64,000 bases of DNA from Bin87 sp034423575 (GCA_034423575.1 DAOUIF010000013.1:1-64000), one strand, 5' to 3'; positions 42,662 through 51,900 are shown, counted from the first letter of the stretch. Notes: generated by a model from the sequence alone, not told the origin. Translations and numbers: made by a program.

Positions 42662-43576
42662 ATGGCTCTGCCTCCCGACCGCATCGACTACCTGCCCATC
42701 GTCGACCGGCCCATCATCAAGTGGCCCAACGACGCCAGGGTGGCTCTCTGGATCTCGCCCAACATCGAGCACTACGAGTACACACCGATCAACGAGGGCG
42801 TGCGCGACCCTTGGCCTCGCGTGCCGTACCCTGATGTGCAGCAGTTCGCCTACCGCGATTACGGCAACCGCGTCGGTTTCTGGCGCATGCTGGAGCCGCT
42901 GGACAAGCACAACATCAAGTGCTGCATCTCGCTAAACATGGCGGTGCTGGAACACTTTCCGGAGATCGCCGAGGCAATGGTCGAGCGCGACTACGACTAC
43001 ATGAGCCACGGCATCTATAACACCCGATACCTCTACACGTACACCGAGGACGAGGAGCGGGAGTTCTACCGGGACACCATCGAGACACTGAAGCTCCACA
43101 CCGGCAAGCAACTCAAGGGGATGCTGGGCCCGGCCATCTCCGGCAGCGTGAGCACTCCTGACCTGATGGCCGAAGCCGGCCTGATCTACCACACCGATTG
43201 GTTCCACGACGACCAGCCCACACCCATCAAGGTGCACAACGGCGGCAAACTGGTCTCGGTCCCCTACTCCATCGAGCTGAACGACTCTTCGGTACTGCGG
43301 GACAATCATTACACCGCCGAATACTTCTCGGACATCTGCAAAGCCCAGTTCGACCGGCTGTACGAGGAAGGCGCCGAGAGCGGCCGGGTCATGTGCATCG
43401 CGCTGCACCCGTTCCTGATCGGCCAGCCGCACCGCATCAAGTACCTTGAGGACATCCTCGATCACATCATGGCCCACGACGGCGTGTGGCAGACCACCGC
43501 CGACGAGATCGCCGAGTATTACATCGCCAACTACTACGACCAGGCCATGGAACACGCGCAGAAATTTGCCCAGTAG
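42662..43576 (+). CDS. Polysaccharide deacetylase/PuuE allantoinase-like protein, tandem copy 1
   Basis: A 304-aa NodB-fold protein of the PuuE-like group. It shares with the next gene the opening RPII(K/R)WPNDARVAL, an acidic ISPNIEHYEY stretch, the YMSHG metal-site motif near residue 118, and LHPFLIGQPHR near 254. PuuE-type enzymes hydrolyse allantoin or other amides without the full NodB metal set. AAGGAG lies before the ATG. The second copy begins 44 bp after its stop. The epimerase upstream suggests a sugar context, but PuuE-like wording favours a small amide, so substrate is open. Confidence 0.87.
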   Translation: MALPPDRIDYLPIVDRPIIKWPNDARVALWISPNIEHYEYTPINEGVRDPWPRVPYPDVQQFAYRDYGNRVGFWRMLEPLDKHNIKCCISLNMAVLEHFPEIAEAMVERDYDYMSHGIYNTRYLYTYTEDEEREFYRDTIETLKLHTGKQLKGMLGPAISGSVSTPDLMAEAGLIYHTDWFHDDQPTPIKVHNGGKLVSVPYSIELNDSSVLRDNHYTAEYFSDICKAQFDRLYEEGAESGRVMCIALHPFLIGQPHRIKYLEDILDHIMAHDGVWQTTADEIAEYYIANYYDQAMEHAQKFAQ

Positions 43577-43620
43577 CCGACGGCTCAACCCATCGCGGCA
43601 CCAAAAGGAGCACGCCCAAC

Positions 43621-44532
43621 ATGCCCGCCCAACGTACCTTCGGCATGGACCACCCGCACCACGAGTGGTCGCCCATCATCAGCCGGCCGGCCCTGCGCTG
43701 GCCCAACGACGCTCGCGTCGCCCTGTGCGTCATCCTGGTTCTGGAGCACATGGAGTGGCAGGCGCCGGAGGGGAGCTTCCAGGTAGCCGGCCTGGCCGGC
43801 GGCTCCGCTCCCCGGGCGTTCCCGGACTACGCTCGCGTCTCCCATCGGGAATACGGCCATCGCGTCGGCATCTTCCGCCTGCTGGACACGCTGGAGAAGC
43901 ACGGCATTACGGCGACCATCGCCATGGACGCGATCACGGCCGAAAACTACCCGTTCCTCGTGCAGCACTGCCTAGACCGAGGCTGCGAGATCATCGGCCA
44001 CGGGGTGTCCGTCAGCCGCATGATCACCAGCAACATGCCCGAGGACGAGGAGCGCGACTACATCCGTTCATCCATCGACGCGCTGACCCGTGCCACGGGC
44101 AAGGCGCCCCAGGGTTGGCTGGGCCCCGAATACGGCGAGTCGGAACGCACGCCCCAACTGCTGGCCCAGGCCGGACTGCGCTATGTCTGCGACTGGGCCA
44201 ACGATGAGCAGCCCTACCCGATGACCACCGGGGACAATCCCTTCTTCGCACTACCGCTGATGTACGAATTGGACGACGTGGCCTCACTGGCCCAGCGCAA
44301 GGTCACGGTCACTGACTACCGGCGTAGGCTCATCGAGAGTTTCGACGTGCTGCGCGACGATGGCGCTACCCACGGTCGGCTGATGGCAATCAACTGGCAT
44401 CCCTGGCTGGTGGGCCAGCCCTTCCGCGTCGGCGCGGTGGACGAGGCGCTGGCGCACATGATGGAACAAGGCGGCGTCTGGGCGGCCACTGGCTCCGAAA
44501 TCATCGACTGGTATCAGAGCCAAACCGATTGA
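43621..44532 (+). CDS. Polysaccharide deacetylase/PuuE allantoinase-like protein, tandem copy 2
   Basis: A 303-aa paralogue of the preceding gene. Shared landmarks: LRWPNDARVAL near residue 26, SHREYGHRVGIFRLLD near 75, EIIGHGVS near 120, EDEERDYIRSSIDALT near 138 and NWHPWLVGQPFR near 258. The two copies differ widely between these motifs, so the duplication is old and the substrates may differ. The start is the ATG at 43621 with AAAAGGAG upstream; the longer frame overlaps copy 1. About 100 bp later comes the AAA ATPase promoter. Confidence 0.87.
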   Translation: MPAQRTFGMDHPHHEWSPIISRPALRWPNDARVALCVILVLEHMEWQAPEGSFQVAGLAGGSAPRAFPDYARVSHREYGHRVGIFRLLDTLEKHGITATIAMDAITAENYPFLVQHCLDRGCEIIGHGVSVSRMITSNMPEDEERDYIRSSIDALTRATGKAPQGWLGPEYGESERTPQLLAQAGLRYVCDWANDEQPYPMTTGDNPFFALPLMYELDDVASLAQRKVTVTDYRRRLIESFDVLRDDGATHGRLMAINWHPWLVGQPFRVGAVDEALAHMMEQGGVWAATGSEIIDWYQSQTD

Positions 44533-44582
44533 CGCCGTATGACTGCCATTTCCACGCAAAAATCTGCGGAGTTATAGCAAAG

Positions 44583-44619
44583 TTATCCCAAATTATCGTT
44601 TCTTGATAACTTGGGGTAA
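44583..44619. promoter_or_regulatory. Inverted repeat overlapping the AAA ATPase promoter (candidate operator)
   Basis: TTATCCCAA (44583-44591) and TTGGGGTAA (44611-44619) form an inverted repeat with one mismatch and 28-bp centre spacing; the right half lies in the promoter spacer. Additional GTTAT/GATAAC words nearby suggest a repressor site, perhaps for autoregulation. Confidence 0.45.
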
Positions 44620-44631
44620 TTTTAGTATAAA
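44603..44631 (+). promoter_or_regulatory. Promoter giving a leaderless AAA ATPase mRNA
   Basis: TTGATA (44603-44608), a 17-bp spacer and TATAAA (44626-44631) lie so that the expected start site falls on or next to the ATG at 44640. No ribosome site is present, so translation is probably leaderless. Confidence 0.75.
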
Positions 44632-44639
44632 CTGCCCGT

Positions 44640-45833
44640 ATGGACCCGATTCGCAATCCCTACGCCCCCGGAGCGGGCACACCGCCCCCAGAGCTGGCCG
44701 GCCGCGACGAGTTCCGCGAAGCAGCCCGCATCGCGCTGGAACGTACCAGGATCGGACGGCCCAGCAAGAGCCTTTTGATGGTTGGCCTGCGCGGCGTCGG
44801 CAAGACCGTCCTCTTGGACCGCATACGGGAGGACGCGGAGGCAAGGGGCATATACGCGCTGCGCGTGGAAGCGCCGGAGAACCGTTCCCTGCCCTCCATC
44901 CTGGCCCCACAATTGCGTACCGCGTTGTTAAAGCTCTCGAATCGAGAAGCCGCGAAACAACTGGCGCAACGAGCCCTCCGGGCGCTGGCCGGATTCGCCG
45001 GAGCCTTGAAAGTAAAGTACCAGGATATTGAGGTCGGCCTGGATTTTGAGCCCGAGCCAGGCTTGGCGGACAATGGTGACCTGGAGACCGACCTCCAGGC
45101 TTTGCTGGAAGTCGTTGGGGCCGCCGCAAAAGCCGAAACGACCTGCGTGACACTTTTCGTGGACGAACTGCAATACGTGAAAGAGGACGAACTGGCTGCG
45201 CTGATAACGGCTCTGCACCGCACCGCGCAGCGACAACTGCCGGTAATCATGCTCGGATCCGGCCTGCCCCAGGTGAGGGGGAGCATGGGCCGGGCAAAGT
45301 CCTATGCTGAGCGCCTTTTCGAGTTTCCCGAAATCGGCGCATTGTCGCCCGACGACGCCCGGTGCGCCATTGCCAAACCCGCCCAAGCCGAAGGGGTCGC
45401 AATAGAGGACGATGCCCTCGACGACATCGTTGACCAGACTCGCTGCTATCCTTATTTCCTACAAGAGTGGGGCAAGCACGCCTGGGATGTTGCCGAGCGT
45501 TCTCCAATCACGGCCGCCGATGTTGCCATCGCATCACAACTGGCCACTGCCACCCTTGATGAGAGTTTCTTTCTGGTAAGGTTTGATCGGCTTACTCCCA
45601 CGGAGAAAAGATATGTGCGCGCCATGGCCCAACTCGGCCCCGGCCCCCATCGCTCCGGCGACATTGCCAGCGAATCGAACCGCGCGGTCAGCTCCCTGGC
45701 CCCAGTTCGCAGTCAACTCATCGACAAGGGCATGATCTGGAGCCCCAGCCACGGTGACACCGCTTTCACCGTACCGATGTTCGACGAGTTCATGCTGCGC
45801 ATCATGCCGGGTGACAACTGGCGGGCCGGCTGA
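44640..45833 (+). CDS. AAA ATPase (ORC/Cdc6-like, stand-alone)
   Basis: A 397-aa P-loop ATPase. Walker A is GLRGVGKT at residues 49-56, Walker B with sensor-like context is TLFVDELQYV near 176, and a sensor II-like Arg region follows in the lid. The C-terminal third, from LTPTEKRYVRAMAQLG, looks like a winged-helix DNA-binding domain. This layout is that of archaeal-type ORC/Cdc6-like ATPases (AAA_16/ATPase_2), found in bacteria mostly on mobile or defence-related segments. GC and codon use look close to the neighbours. It has its own promoter and a candidate operator, and no obvious partner gene. Confidence 0.87.
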   Translation: MDPIRNPYAPGAGTPPPELAGRDEFREAARIALERTRIGRPSKSLLMVGLRGVGKTVLLDRIREDAEARGIYALRVEAPENRSLPSILAPQLRTALLKLSNREAAKQLAQRALRALAGFAGALKVKYQDIEVGLDFEPEPGLADNGDLETDLQALLEVVGAAAKAETTCVTLFVDELQYVKEDELAALITALHRTAQRQLPVIMLGSGLPQVRGSMGRAKSYAERLFEFPEIGALSPDDARCAIAKPAQAEGVAIEDDALDDIVDQTRCYPYFLQEWGKHAWDVAERSPITAADVAIASQLATATLDESFFLVRFDRLTPTEKRYVRAMAQLGPGPHRSGDIASESNRAVSSLAPVRSQLIDKGMIWSPSHGDTAFTVPMFDEFMLRIMPGDNWRAG

Positions 45834-45883
45834 ACCCGGCGTCCGCCGATTTCAGACATGCAAACCGATTTACGAGGTGAAAC

Positions 45884-47419
45884 ATGGCCTCCTCACTGAT
45901 ACGCGGCAAGCACATCATCACTCCGCAAAGTTCCGGGGGTGTAACCACCATCGACGATGGCGCTCTGTATCAGGAAGACGGCGTCATCAGAGACATTGGC
46001 CCCTATCAGGAACTGCGTCAGCGCTACCGGCCCGACGCCGAACTGGGCGGTCCCAACGTCGCCATCATCCCTGGCCTGGCGAACACGCACCACCACGGCC
46101 GGGGCGTCACCACGCTGCAGATGGGCACCTGCGACGACCTTTTGGAAGTGTGGATCCTGGCCGGCTGGGGCCGCCGTCCCTACGACCACTACCTGATGAC
46201 CCTGTACACCGCTCTCAACATGCTGGAGTCGGGGCAAACCACGGTCATGTACAACCACCCCCAGACCGCCGCCGCGACCTTGAAAGAGGACGTGGACGCG
46301 GTGCTCCGCGGCTTCCTGGACGCCGGGATGCGGGTCGCTTTCTCGAGTTACCTGCGCAACCAGAACCGGGTGGTCTACACCGGCGACAACGACTTCCTGG
46401 GCGGGTTGCCGGCGGACCTCGCCGACGACGTGGGCCGCTACCTGTCCGTTGCCCACATGAGCGACGACGACTATTTTGATTTTTGCGACACCATGGTGGG
46501 CGAATATCACAACCATCCGTCGGGCAAGGTCCGGGTCCTGTTCAGCCCGGCCAACGTCCAGTGGAACTCCGACGATTTCCTGGTGCGCTGCAAGGAGCAG
46601 GCGGCGCGGTACCAAACCGGCATCCACATGCACCTGGTGGAAAGCCCCTACCAGAAGGACTACGGCATCCGCACCTGGGGCAAGACGCCGGTGGAGCACC
46701 TGCACGACCTGGAGTTCCTCGGTCCTGAGGTCTCCTTTGCCCACGCCGTCTGGCTCACCGAGCGGGACATCGACCTGCTGGCGGACTCCGGCGCCACCGT
46801 GGCCCACAACGCCAGCTCCAACCTGCGCTTGAAGAACGGCATCGCGCCGGTGAACCCCATGCTGGCCCGCGGCGTCAACGTCGCCATGGGCACCGACAGC
46901 ACCGCCATCAACGACGACGACGACTTTCTCCAGGAGATGCGGCTGGTCAGCAAGCTGCACCGCCAGCCCGGCTTGGAGCAACCGGCCATCACCATGGAAC
47001 AGGTGCTGACCATGGCCAGCGTCAACGCCGCCGCGCCCACTGGATTCGGCGACGAAATCGGCGCGCTCGAGGTGGGCCGTCGCGCCGACATGGTGTTGGT
47101 GCGCCTGGATGCCCTGGAAGACCCCTACCTCGACGACAACACACCGCCGGTGGAGCTGGTGCTGGGCAGGGCCAAGACCAAGGACATTGCCGCGGTCATC
47201 GTCGACGGCGAGGTATTGCTGCAGGACGGCTCCCACACCCGCGCCAATAAGGCCGAAGTCGCCCGCGAACTGCGCGAGCAACTGGCGCGCCCTCTGGAAC
47301 CCGAGACGCTGGCTACCCGGCGCATGGCGGCGCAACTGGCGCCCTACGTCGAGCAGTTCTACCGCAGCCGCCCGCCGGCCATGGGCGCGCCCCATTACGT
47401 GTACAACGGCAGGACGTGA
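45884..47419 (+). CDS. Amidohydrolase family protein (deaminase/chlorohydrolase-like)
   Basis: A 511-aa metal-dependent amidohydrolase of the subtype including methylthioadenosine/S-adenosylhomocysteine deaminase and TrzN/AtzA. The metal set is visible: NTHHHGRG near residue 68, HMHLVES near 247, FAHAVW near 284 and GTDSTAINDD near 333, indicating a single-metal centre. It would remove an amino group or halide from a ring. The N-terminal and C-terminal beta-sandwich parts are present. GAGGTGAA lies before the ATG. The HpaB gene follows after 21 bp, so both probably share a transcript. Confidence 0.92.
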   Translation: MASSLIRGKHIITPQSSGGVTTIDDGALYQEDGVIRDIGPYQELRQRYRPDAELGGPNVAIIPGLANTHHHGRGVTTLQMGTCDDLLEVWILAGWGRRPYDHYLMTLYTALNMLESGQTTVMYNHPQTAAATLKEDVDAVLRGFLDAGMRVAFSSYLRNQNRVVYTGDNDFLGGLPADLADDVGRYLSVAHMSDDDYFDFCDTMVGEYHNHPSGKVRVLFSPANVQWNSDDFLVRCKEQAARYQTGIHMHLVESPYQKDYGIRTWGKTPVEHLHDLEFLGPEVSFAHAVWLTERDIDLLADSGATVAHNASSNLRLKNGIAPVNPMLARGVNVAMGTDSTAINDDDDFLQEMRLVSKLHRQPGLEQPAITMEQVLTMASVNAAAPTGFGDEIGALEVGRRADMVLVRLDALEDPYLDDNTPPVELVLGRAKTKDIAAVIVDGEVLLQDGSHTRANKAEVARELREQLARPLEPETLATRRMAAQLAPYVEQFYRSRPPAMGAPHYVYNGRT

Positions 47420-47440
47420 TCGCCGCAAACGGAGAGCTGA

Positions 47441-48949
47441 ATGGTACTGGAACTTGAAACCGCCCCCGGCGCCATGACCGGCACCCGCTACATTAAGAGC
47501 CTGCGGGACGGCCGCGAGGTCTGGCTGGACGGCGAGAAGGTCGCGGACGTGACCACCCATCCGGCCCTGACCGGCATGGTCCACGAGTTGGCCCGCATCT
47601 ACGACCTCCAGCACTCGGACAAGTACCGCGACGAGATGACCTTCGTATCGCCGGAAACGGGCAACCGCTGCAGCGTGTCCTGGCTGCTTCCTCGTACTCA
47701 CGAGGATCTCAAGAAACAGCGGCGCAACAGCGAAATCTGGAACGAGGAATCCTGGGGGCAGCTGGGTCGCAGCCCCGATATTCTGGCCCCCTTCATTACC
47801 GGCCTGGTCGCCATCAGCGACGCGCTGGAACAGGTGAAACACCCCAGGTGCAACTTCGCCGAGAACGTGGTCAACTATCACCGCTATTGCATGGAGAACG
47901 ACCTGTTCCTCACCCACGCCCTGGGCGACCCGCAGGTGGACCGCAGCGCGCAGCCTCAGAACGAAACCCGCGCCGAAAGCGAGACCGAGGTCGCCCTGCA
48001 CGTTGTCGAGGAGACCAACGAGGGCGTCATCGTCCACGGCGCCAAGCAACTGGCCACCGCCGCGCCCATCAGCAACGAAACCTACGTGTCGCTGTCGGCC
48101 ACCTTCATGCGTCGGTCCGACCCCAGGTTCATCCTGTCGTTTTCCATACCCACCGATACGTCGGGATTGAAGATGCTGTGTCGAGAGCCGGTATCCCAGT
48201 GGGCCGGCAGCTACGGCCATCCCCTGGGCGCCGCGTACGACGAGCAGGACTCGATGCTGTTCTTCGACCACGTCCTGGTGCCGTGGGACCGCGTTTTCAT
48301 GCTCTACGACTCGACCCCGCTGTTGCAGCGGCTCGGCTCCGAGGCCAACTTCCGCGGCTGGGGCAACCTGTGTCGCATCCACCAACGCATGAAACTGATG
48401 ACCGCCGTCGCCACCTTAATTGCCGAAGCCATTGGGGTTATCGAGTACCGCGAGGTGTCCGCCAAGCTGGGGGAGATGGCAATGCACACCGAGATGTGGC
48501 GACACGCCATGGACGGCGTGGAGCACAACGCCTATTTTGTTCCCAATGGGGCTACGGGGGCTGACAACGGTCTGATGTCCCTGGGCTCCACCTCCGGCAT
48601 GAACATCTACTTCGCCCAGACCTCCCAGCGTATGGTGGAACTGCTGCGCGAGATCTGCGGTTCCGGCATGATCATGCAGCCCAGCGAGGCCGACTTGGCC
48701 AACCCGGAGTTTCGAACCTACCTCGACCGCTACATGCCGGGCAAAGGGGTGGGTGTGGAGTACAAGTCCCGCCTGTTCCGCCTGGCCCACGATCTGGCGG
48801 CCTCGTCCTTCGGCATGCGCCAGGAGATCTACGAGTACTGGCACGGCGGCGACCCCAACCGCAACCGCATCAACTTGCTCCGCAACTACGACCAATCGGA
48901 TATCACGGACCGCATCAAGACGCTGATTGCCAAGCCGCTTCGTTCGTAA
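47441..48949 (+). CDS. 4-hydroxyphenylacetate 3-hydroxylase family protein (HpaB-like)
   Basis: A 502-aa large-component flavin monooxygenase of the HpaB family, which uses FADH2 from a reductase to add oxygen ortho to a phenol. Landmarks: TGTRYIKSLRDGREVWLDG at the start, NFAENVVNYHRYC near 134, HGAKQLATAAPISNE near 198, DHVLVPWDRVFM near 274 and EICGSGMIMQPSEAD near 403. No reductase (HpaC) gene is in the window. GGAGAG lies before the ATG. The neighbouring LigB gene on the other strand makes a hydroxylation followed by ring cleavage plausible. It ends eight bp before a family A repeat. Confidence 0.92.
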   Translation: MVLELETAPGAMTGTRYIKSLRDGREVWLDGEKVADVTTHPALTGMVHELARIYDLQHSDKYRDEMTFVSPETGNRCSVSWLLPRTHEDLKKQRRNSEIWNEESWGQLGRSPDILAPFITGLVAISDALEQVKHPRCNFAENVVNYHRYCMENDLFLTHALGDPQVDRSAQPQNETRAESETEVALHVVEETNEGVIVHGAKQLATAAPISNETYVSLSATFMRRSDPRFILSFSIPTDTSGLKMLCREPVSQWAGSYGHPLGAAYDEQDSMLFFDHVLVPWDRVFMLYDSTPLLQRLGSEANFRGWGNLCRIHQRMKLMTAVATLIAEAIGVIEYREVSAKLGEMAMHTEMWRHAMDGVEHNAYFVPNGATGADNGLMSLGSTSGMNIYFAQTSQRMVELLREICGSGMIMQPSEADLANPEFRTYLDRYMPGKGVGVEYKSRLFRLAHDLAASSFGMRQEIYEYWHGGDPNRNRINLLRNYDQSDITDRIKTLIAKPLRS

Positions 48950-48956
48950 GCACACC

Positions 48957-49050
48957 GTCATTGCGAGCGCAGCGTGGCAATCTCGTTGCGGGCCGCCGTC
49001 GTTCCGGTAATAACGAGATTGCCGCGTCGCTGTCGCTCCTCTCAATGACA
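48957..49050. repeat. Palindromic intergenic repeat, family A, copy 4
   Basis: It starts GTCATTGCGAGCGCAGCGTGG and ends CGCTCCTCTCAATGACA (parts shown), closely matching copy 2. It fills the gap between two convergent genes, where it might also end transcription from both sides. Confidence 0.9.
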
Positions 49051-49063
49051 ATGTTCGGATAGC

Positions 49064-50059
49064 CTAACCCCAGGTGGCAAACCCCATCGCGCACCCGGTG
49101 CCCGCCGGCGACCGGTAACACGGCACGTAATCCACCACGTCCATATCCAGGTGCTCGGTGGCGCCGGTCACAACGATCCAGTTGCGGATCTCGGAGCTGC
49201 CGGAGTTGATCTTCTCCCGGGGCAGGGCCATCAACTGGTCGACGCTCTTGGCCTGCATCCCGGCGAGGGCCTGCTGGTCGAGTTCCTCATCCACCACGAA
49301 GTGGCTCAGGCCGCCGGACGCGAGGATGCCAACGCGGATGTCCTGAGGCCACGACTCGATGGCGGAGCGCAGCGCCTGTCCCAGGTTAAAGCACCGCTTG
49401 GGCGTCGGTTGGTTGGGCGGGTAGTAGGTGTTCAGCATCACCGGCACGGTGGGCAGGATGCCTTCGGTCATGATCCGGTTGTACACGTAGCCAAAGGCGT
49501 GTCCGATGCCGCCCCGCTCCCCGCGCCCGCGGGTGGGGTCAAGGAACTTCGAGGAACCCACGTCGAACTCGTCGTCCATCAGGCTGTCGATGATGTGCAG
49601 GCCCAGCGCTGAGTCGGTGGGCACCTGGACGTCCTCGGTGTTGTAGCCGATCAGATTCATTCCGCCCGTGGACGGCCCGGCCTCGTGGCCTGACACCTTC
49701 ACCTCGTCGCCCCAGTAGACGCAGAAAGCCGGCATGTTGTCGTCCAGCAGATACTCGTGCTGGTCGTCGCCGACCATCACCAGCACGTCCAGGTTGGCGT
49801 CGTACAGCTTCTTGGACAGGTGAGCGATGGCTTTCTGGTTCTGCTCGTGCCGTTTGGCGAACTTCTCAGGCGTGATCTCTTTGGCGATCCGCTCGGTGTC
49901 AGTGCGGGCCAGCAGATCCTCGAAATTGGAGGTGATGCCGTCGGTCCCGATCAGCTCGAGATGCCCCTTGTCACGCTCACCGCGGCCGGCCCAGCCTTCA
50001 GGAGGAGTGCTGAGTTGCGGGCTGTGGGAGGAGGCCAGACCCAATACCAGTTCTGCCAT
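49064..50059 (-). CDS. LigB-type extradiol ring-cleavage dioxygenase family protein, copy 2
   Basis: A 331-aa LigB-family protein. The first metal His is in ASSHSPQ (residue 11), the catalytic His in GGLSHFVV near 251, and the Glu in SSEIRNW near 287. The second metal His of LigB (NDH) aligns with Gln in GDDQHEY, as in the copy at 4394, though a His follows directly. Shared segments such as TPKRCFNLGQ tie it to the wider LigAB group. The start is ATG 50059 with AAGGAGC upstream. No small LigA-type subunit gene is nearby, so it may act alone. Confidence 0.87.
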   Translation of the reverse strand: MAELVLGLASSHSPQLSTPPEGWAGRGERDKGHLELIGTDGITSNFEDLLARTDTERIAKEITPEKFAKRHEQNQKAIAHLSKKLYDANLDVLVMVGDDQHEYLLDDNMPAFCVYWGDEVKVSGHEAGPSTGGMNLIGYNTEDVQVPTDSALGLHIIDSLMDDEFDVGSSKFLDPTRGRGERGGIGHAFGYVYNRIMTEGILPTVPVMLNTYYPPNQPTPKRCFNLGQALRSAIESWPQDIRVGILASGGLSHFVVDEELDQQALAGMQAKSVDQLMALPREKINSGSSEIRNWIVVTGATEHLDMDVVDYVPCYRSPAGTGCAMGFATWG

Positions 50060-50338
50060 TTTGTGGCTCCTTGTTTTGTGATTGCAGATGATCAGCGGGC
50101 CGGGCGCCAAGTCCAACGGGACGTCGGCCGGTGCCCGATTTTCTGCTCATTCTACCCCATGGGCGCGACTCCTTGTGGGCGCGCCAAAACGGTGGCCGGC
50201 GCATGCATTTGCTTGCGCCTCTCGTAACGCGTGTATATCATTGCGGCAGTACGGAATCCACTGCCACAGTGCCACCGTAGCGGAGATATGTCCGCGCGAA
50301 GGTGAGGCAATCACCGTGACGAAAGGAGCGAGACTGGT

Positions 50339-51889
50339 ATGAAGTACGACTACATCGTGATTGGTGCGGGCTCCGCTGGTTCGATTATCGCCAGCCGCCT
50401 GACCGAGGACCACAGCAAGCACGTGCTGCTCATTGAGGCCGGCCCGGACTACCCTGAGTTCGAGCATCTGCCCGAAGAGGTCAAGTTCGGCTACAACACC
50501 GAGATTGACATCATGGTCAGCGACCACAACTGGCAGTTCGTTGGCAAGGGCACCGACACCTCGCCGGAGATGATGGTCCCACGAGGCAAGGTGACCGGCG
50601 GTTCCAGCGCCATCAACGGCCAGGTGTTCCTGCGCGGCGTGCCCGAGGACTACGACGGTTGGGCCTCTGTCGGCAACGACGAGTGGTCCTACACCAAGTT
50701 GCTGCCCATCTTCCGGCGCATCGAGACCGACACCGACTACGGCAACGACGACTTCCACGGCGGCGACGGCCCCATCGTCATGCACCGGTTCGCCCGAGAG
50801 TCGTGGCTGCCGGCGCAGAATGCCTTCAGCGCCGCGTGCGTGGCCGCCGGCTACCCCGAAACCTGGGACCACAACCATCCCGATTCCTACGGAGTCGGTC
50901 CCACCCCGTTCAACAACCCCAACGGCATACGGATGAGCACCAACCTGGGGTACCTTTCCGAGTCACGGCACCGGCTGAACCTTACCATCAAGGCCAACTG
51001 CCACGTCCAACGCATCCTGTTCGACGGCAACAAGGCCGTGGGCGTGCAGCTGGAATCGGGCGGCGAGACCTTCGTGGCAGAGGCCGACGATATCGTGCTC
51101 AGCAGCGGCGCCATCGGTTCGCCCCACATCCTGATGCTGTCGGGGATCGGTCCGGCCGAACATCTGCGGGAAATGGGCATCCCGGTCGTGCACGACTCCC
51201 CCGGCGTCGGCCAGAACCTGCGCGACCATCCCACCGTCTGGTGCACCTGGCGCACCAAGCCCGAAGTTGAGCTGGACGGTCTGGCTCCACGCTCGCAGCT
51301 TTGCCTCCGCTACACGGCGCCCGGTTCCGACCTGCGTAACGACATGAAGATCAGCATGCAGTCCTTCGCCACCGAGCGCATCAACCGCGGCGGCGACCGC
51401 ATGGTGCCCCTGGGCGTTCGCATGAGCACCGGCATCCAATTGGCCGCCGGCGCCGGACACATGCGGCTCCAGTCCACCGACCCATCCGAACAGCCCTTCC
51501 TGGACTACAACTACCTTCAGGAAGAGTCGGACCGGGTCCGGCTGCGGGATTCGGTGCGCCTGTGCCTGCAATTGGCGGAGCATCCCGAGTTCCAGAACCT
51601 GCTCCAGGAACGCATCGAGCCACCAGCCGAATCGGAGACCGACGACTCCATCCTGGATGCCTGGATCGCCCGTGAGGTCACCACGTCCCAGCACATCTCC
51701 GGCACCTGCAAGATGGGCCCGGACAGTGACCCCATGGCTGTGGTCGACCAGTTCGGCAAGGTCAAAGGTGTGACCAACCTGCGCGTCGCCGACGCCAGCG
51801 TCATGCCCGACTGCATCCGCGCCAACACCAACGTCACCTCCATGACCATCGGCGAGCGCGTCGCCGAGTTCATCAAGGAAGGACGCTAA
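50339..51889 (+). CDS. GMC family FAD-dependent oxidoreductase, copy 3
   Basis: A 516-aa alcohol dehydrogenase-like flavoenzyme. FAD motif IGAGSAGS lies at residues 7-14, the signature PRGKVTGGSSAING near 82, and the catalytic His/Asn in HISGTCKMGP and ANTNVTSM at the end. It is the same length as copy 2 and shares much wording, so they are close paralogues. AAAGGAG precedes the ATG. It is divergent from the LigB gene across a 279-bp gap in which TATAT-like words near 50231 may be a promoter, but no clean -35 was found. Confidence 0.94.
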   Translation: MKYDYIVIGAGSAGSIIASRLTEDHSKHVLLIEAGPDYPEFEHLPEEVKFGYNTEIDIMVSDHNWQFVGKGTDTSPEMMVPRGKVTGGSSAINGQVFLRGVPEDYDGWASVGNDEWSYTKLLPIFRRIETDTDYGNDDFHGGDGPIVMHRFARESWLPAQNAFSAACVAAGYPETWDHNHPDSYGVGPTPFNNPNGIRMSTNLGYLSESRHRLNLTIKANCHVQRILFDGNKAVGVQLESGGETFVAEADDIVLSSGAIGSPHILMLSGIGPAEHLREMGIPVVHDSPGVGQNLRDHPTVWCTWRTKPEVELDGLAPRSQLCLRYTAPGSDLRNDMKISMQSFATERINRGGDRMVPLGVRMSTGIQLAAGAGHMRLQSTDPSEQPFLDYNYLQEESDRVRLRDSVRLCLQLAEHPEFQNLLQERIEPPAESETDDSILDAWIAREVTTSQHISGTCKMGPDSDPMAVVDQFGKVKGVTNLRVADASVMPDCIRANTNVTSMTIGERVAEFIKEGR

Positions 51890-51900
51890 AGCGCAACCCT

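Noticed and set aside
45893..48385. 830-aa minus-strand frame opposite the amidohydrolase and HpaB genes
   Set aside because: Despite its length it has no motif, and both plus-strand genes beneath it are certain.
5488..49050. Family A repeats considered as a CRISPR array
   Set aside because: Copies are many kilobases apart, palindromic and not separated by regular spacers; no cas genes are present.
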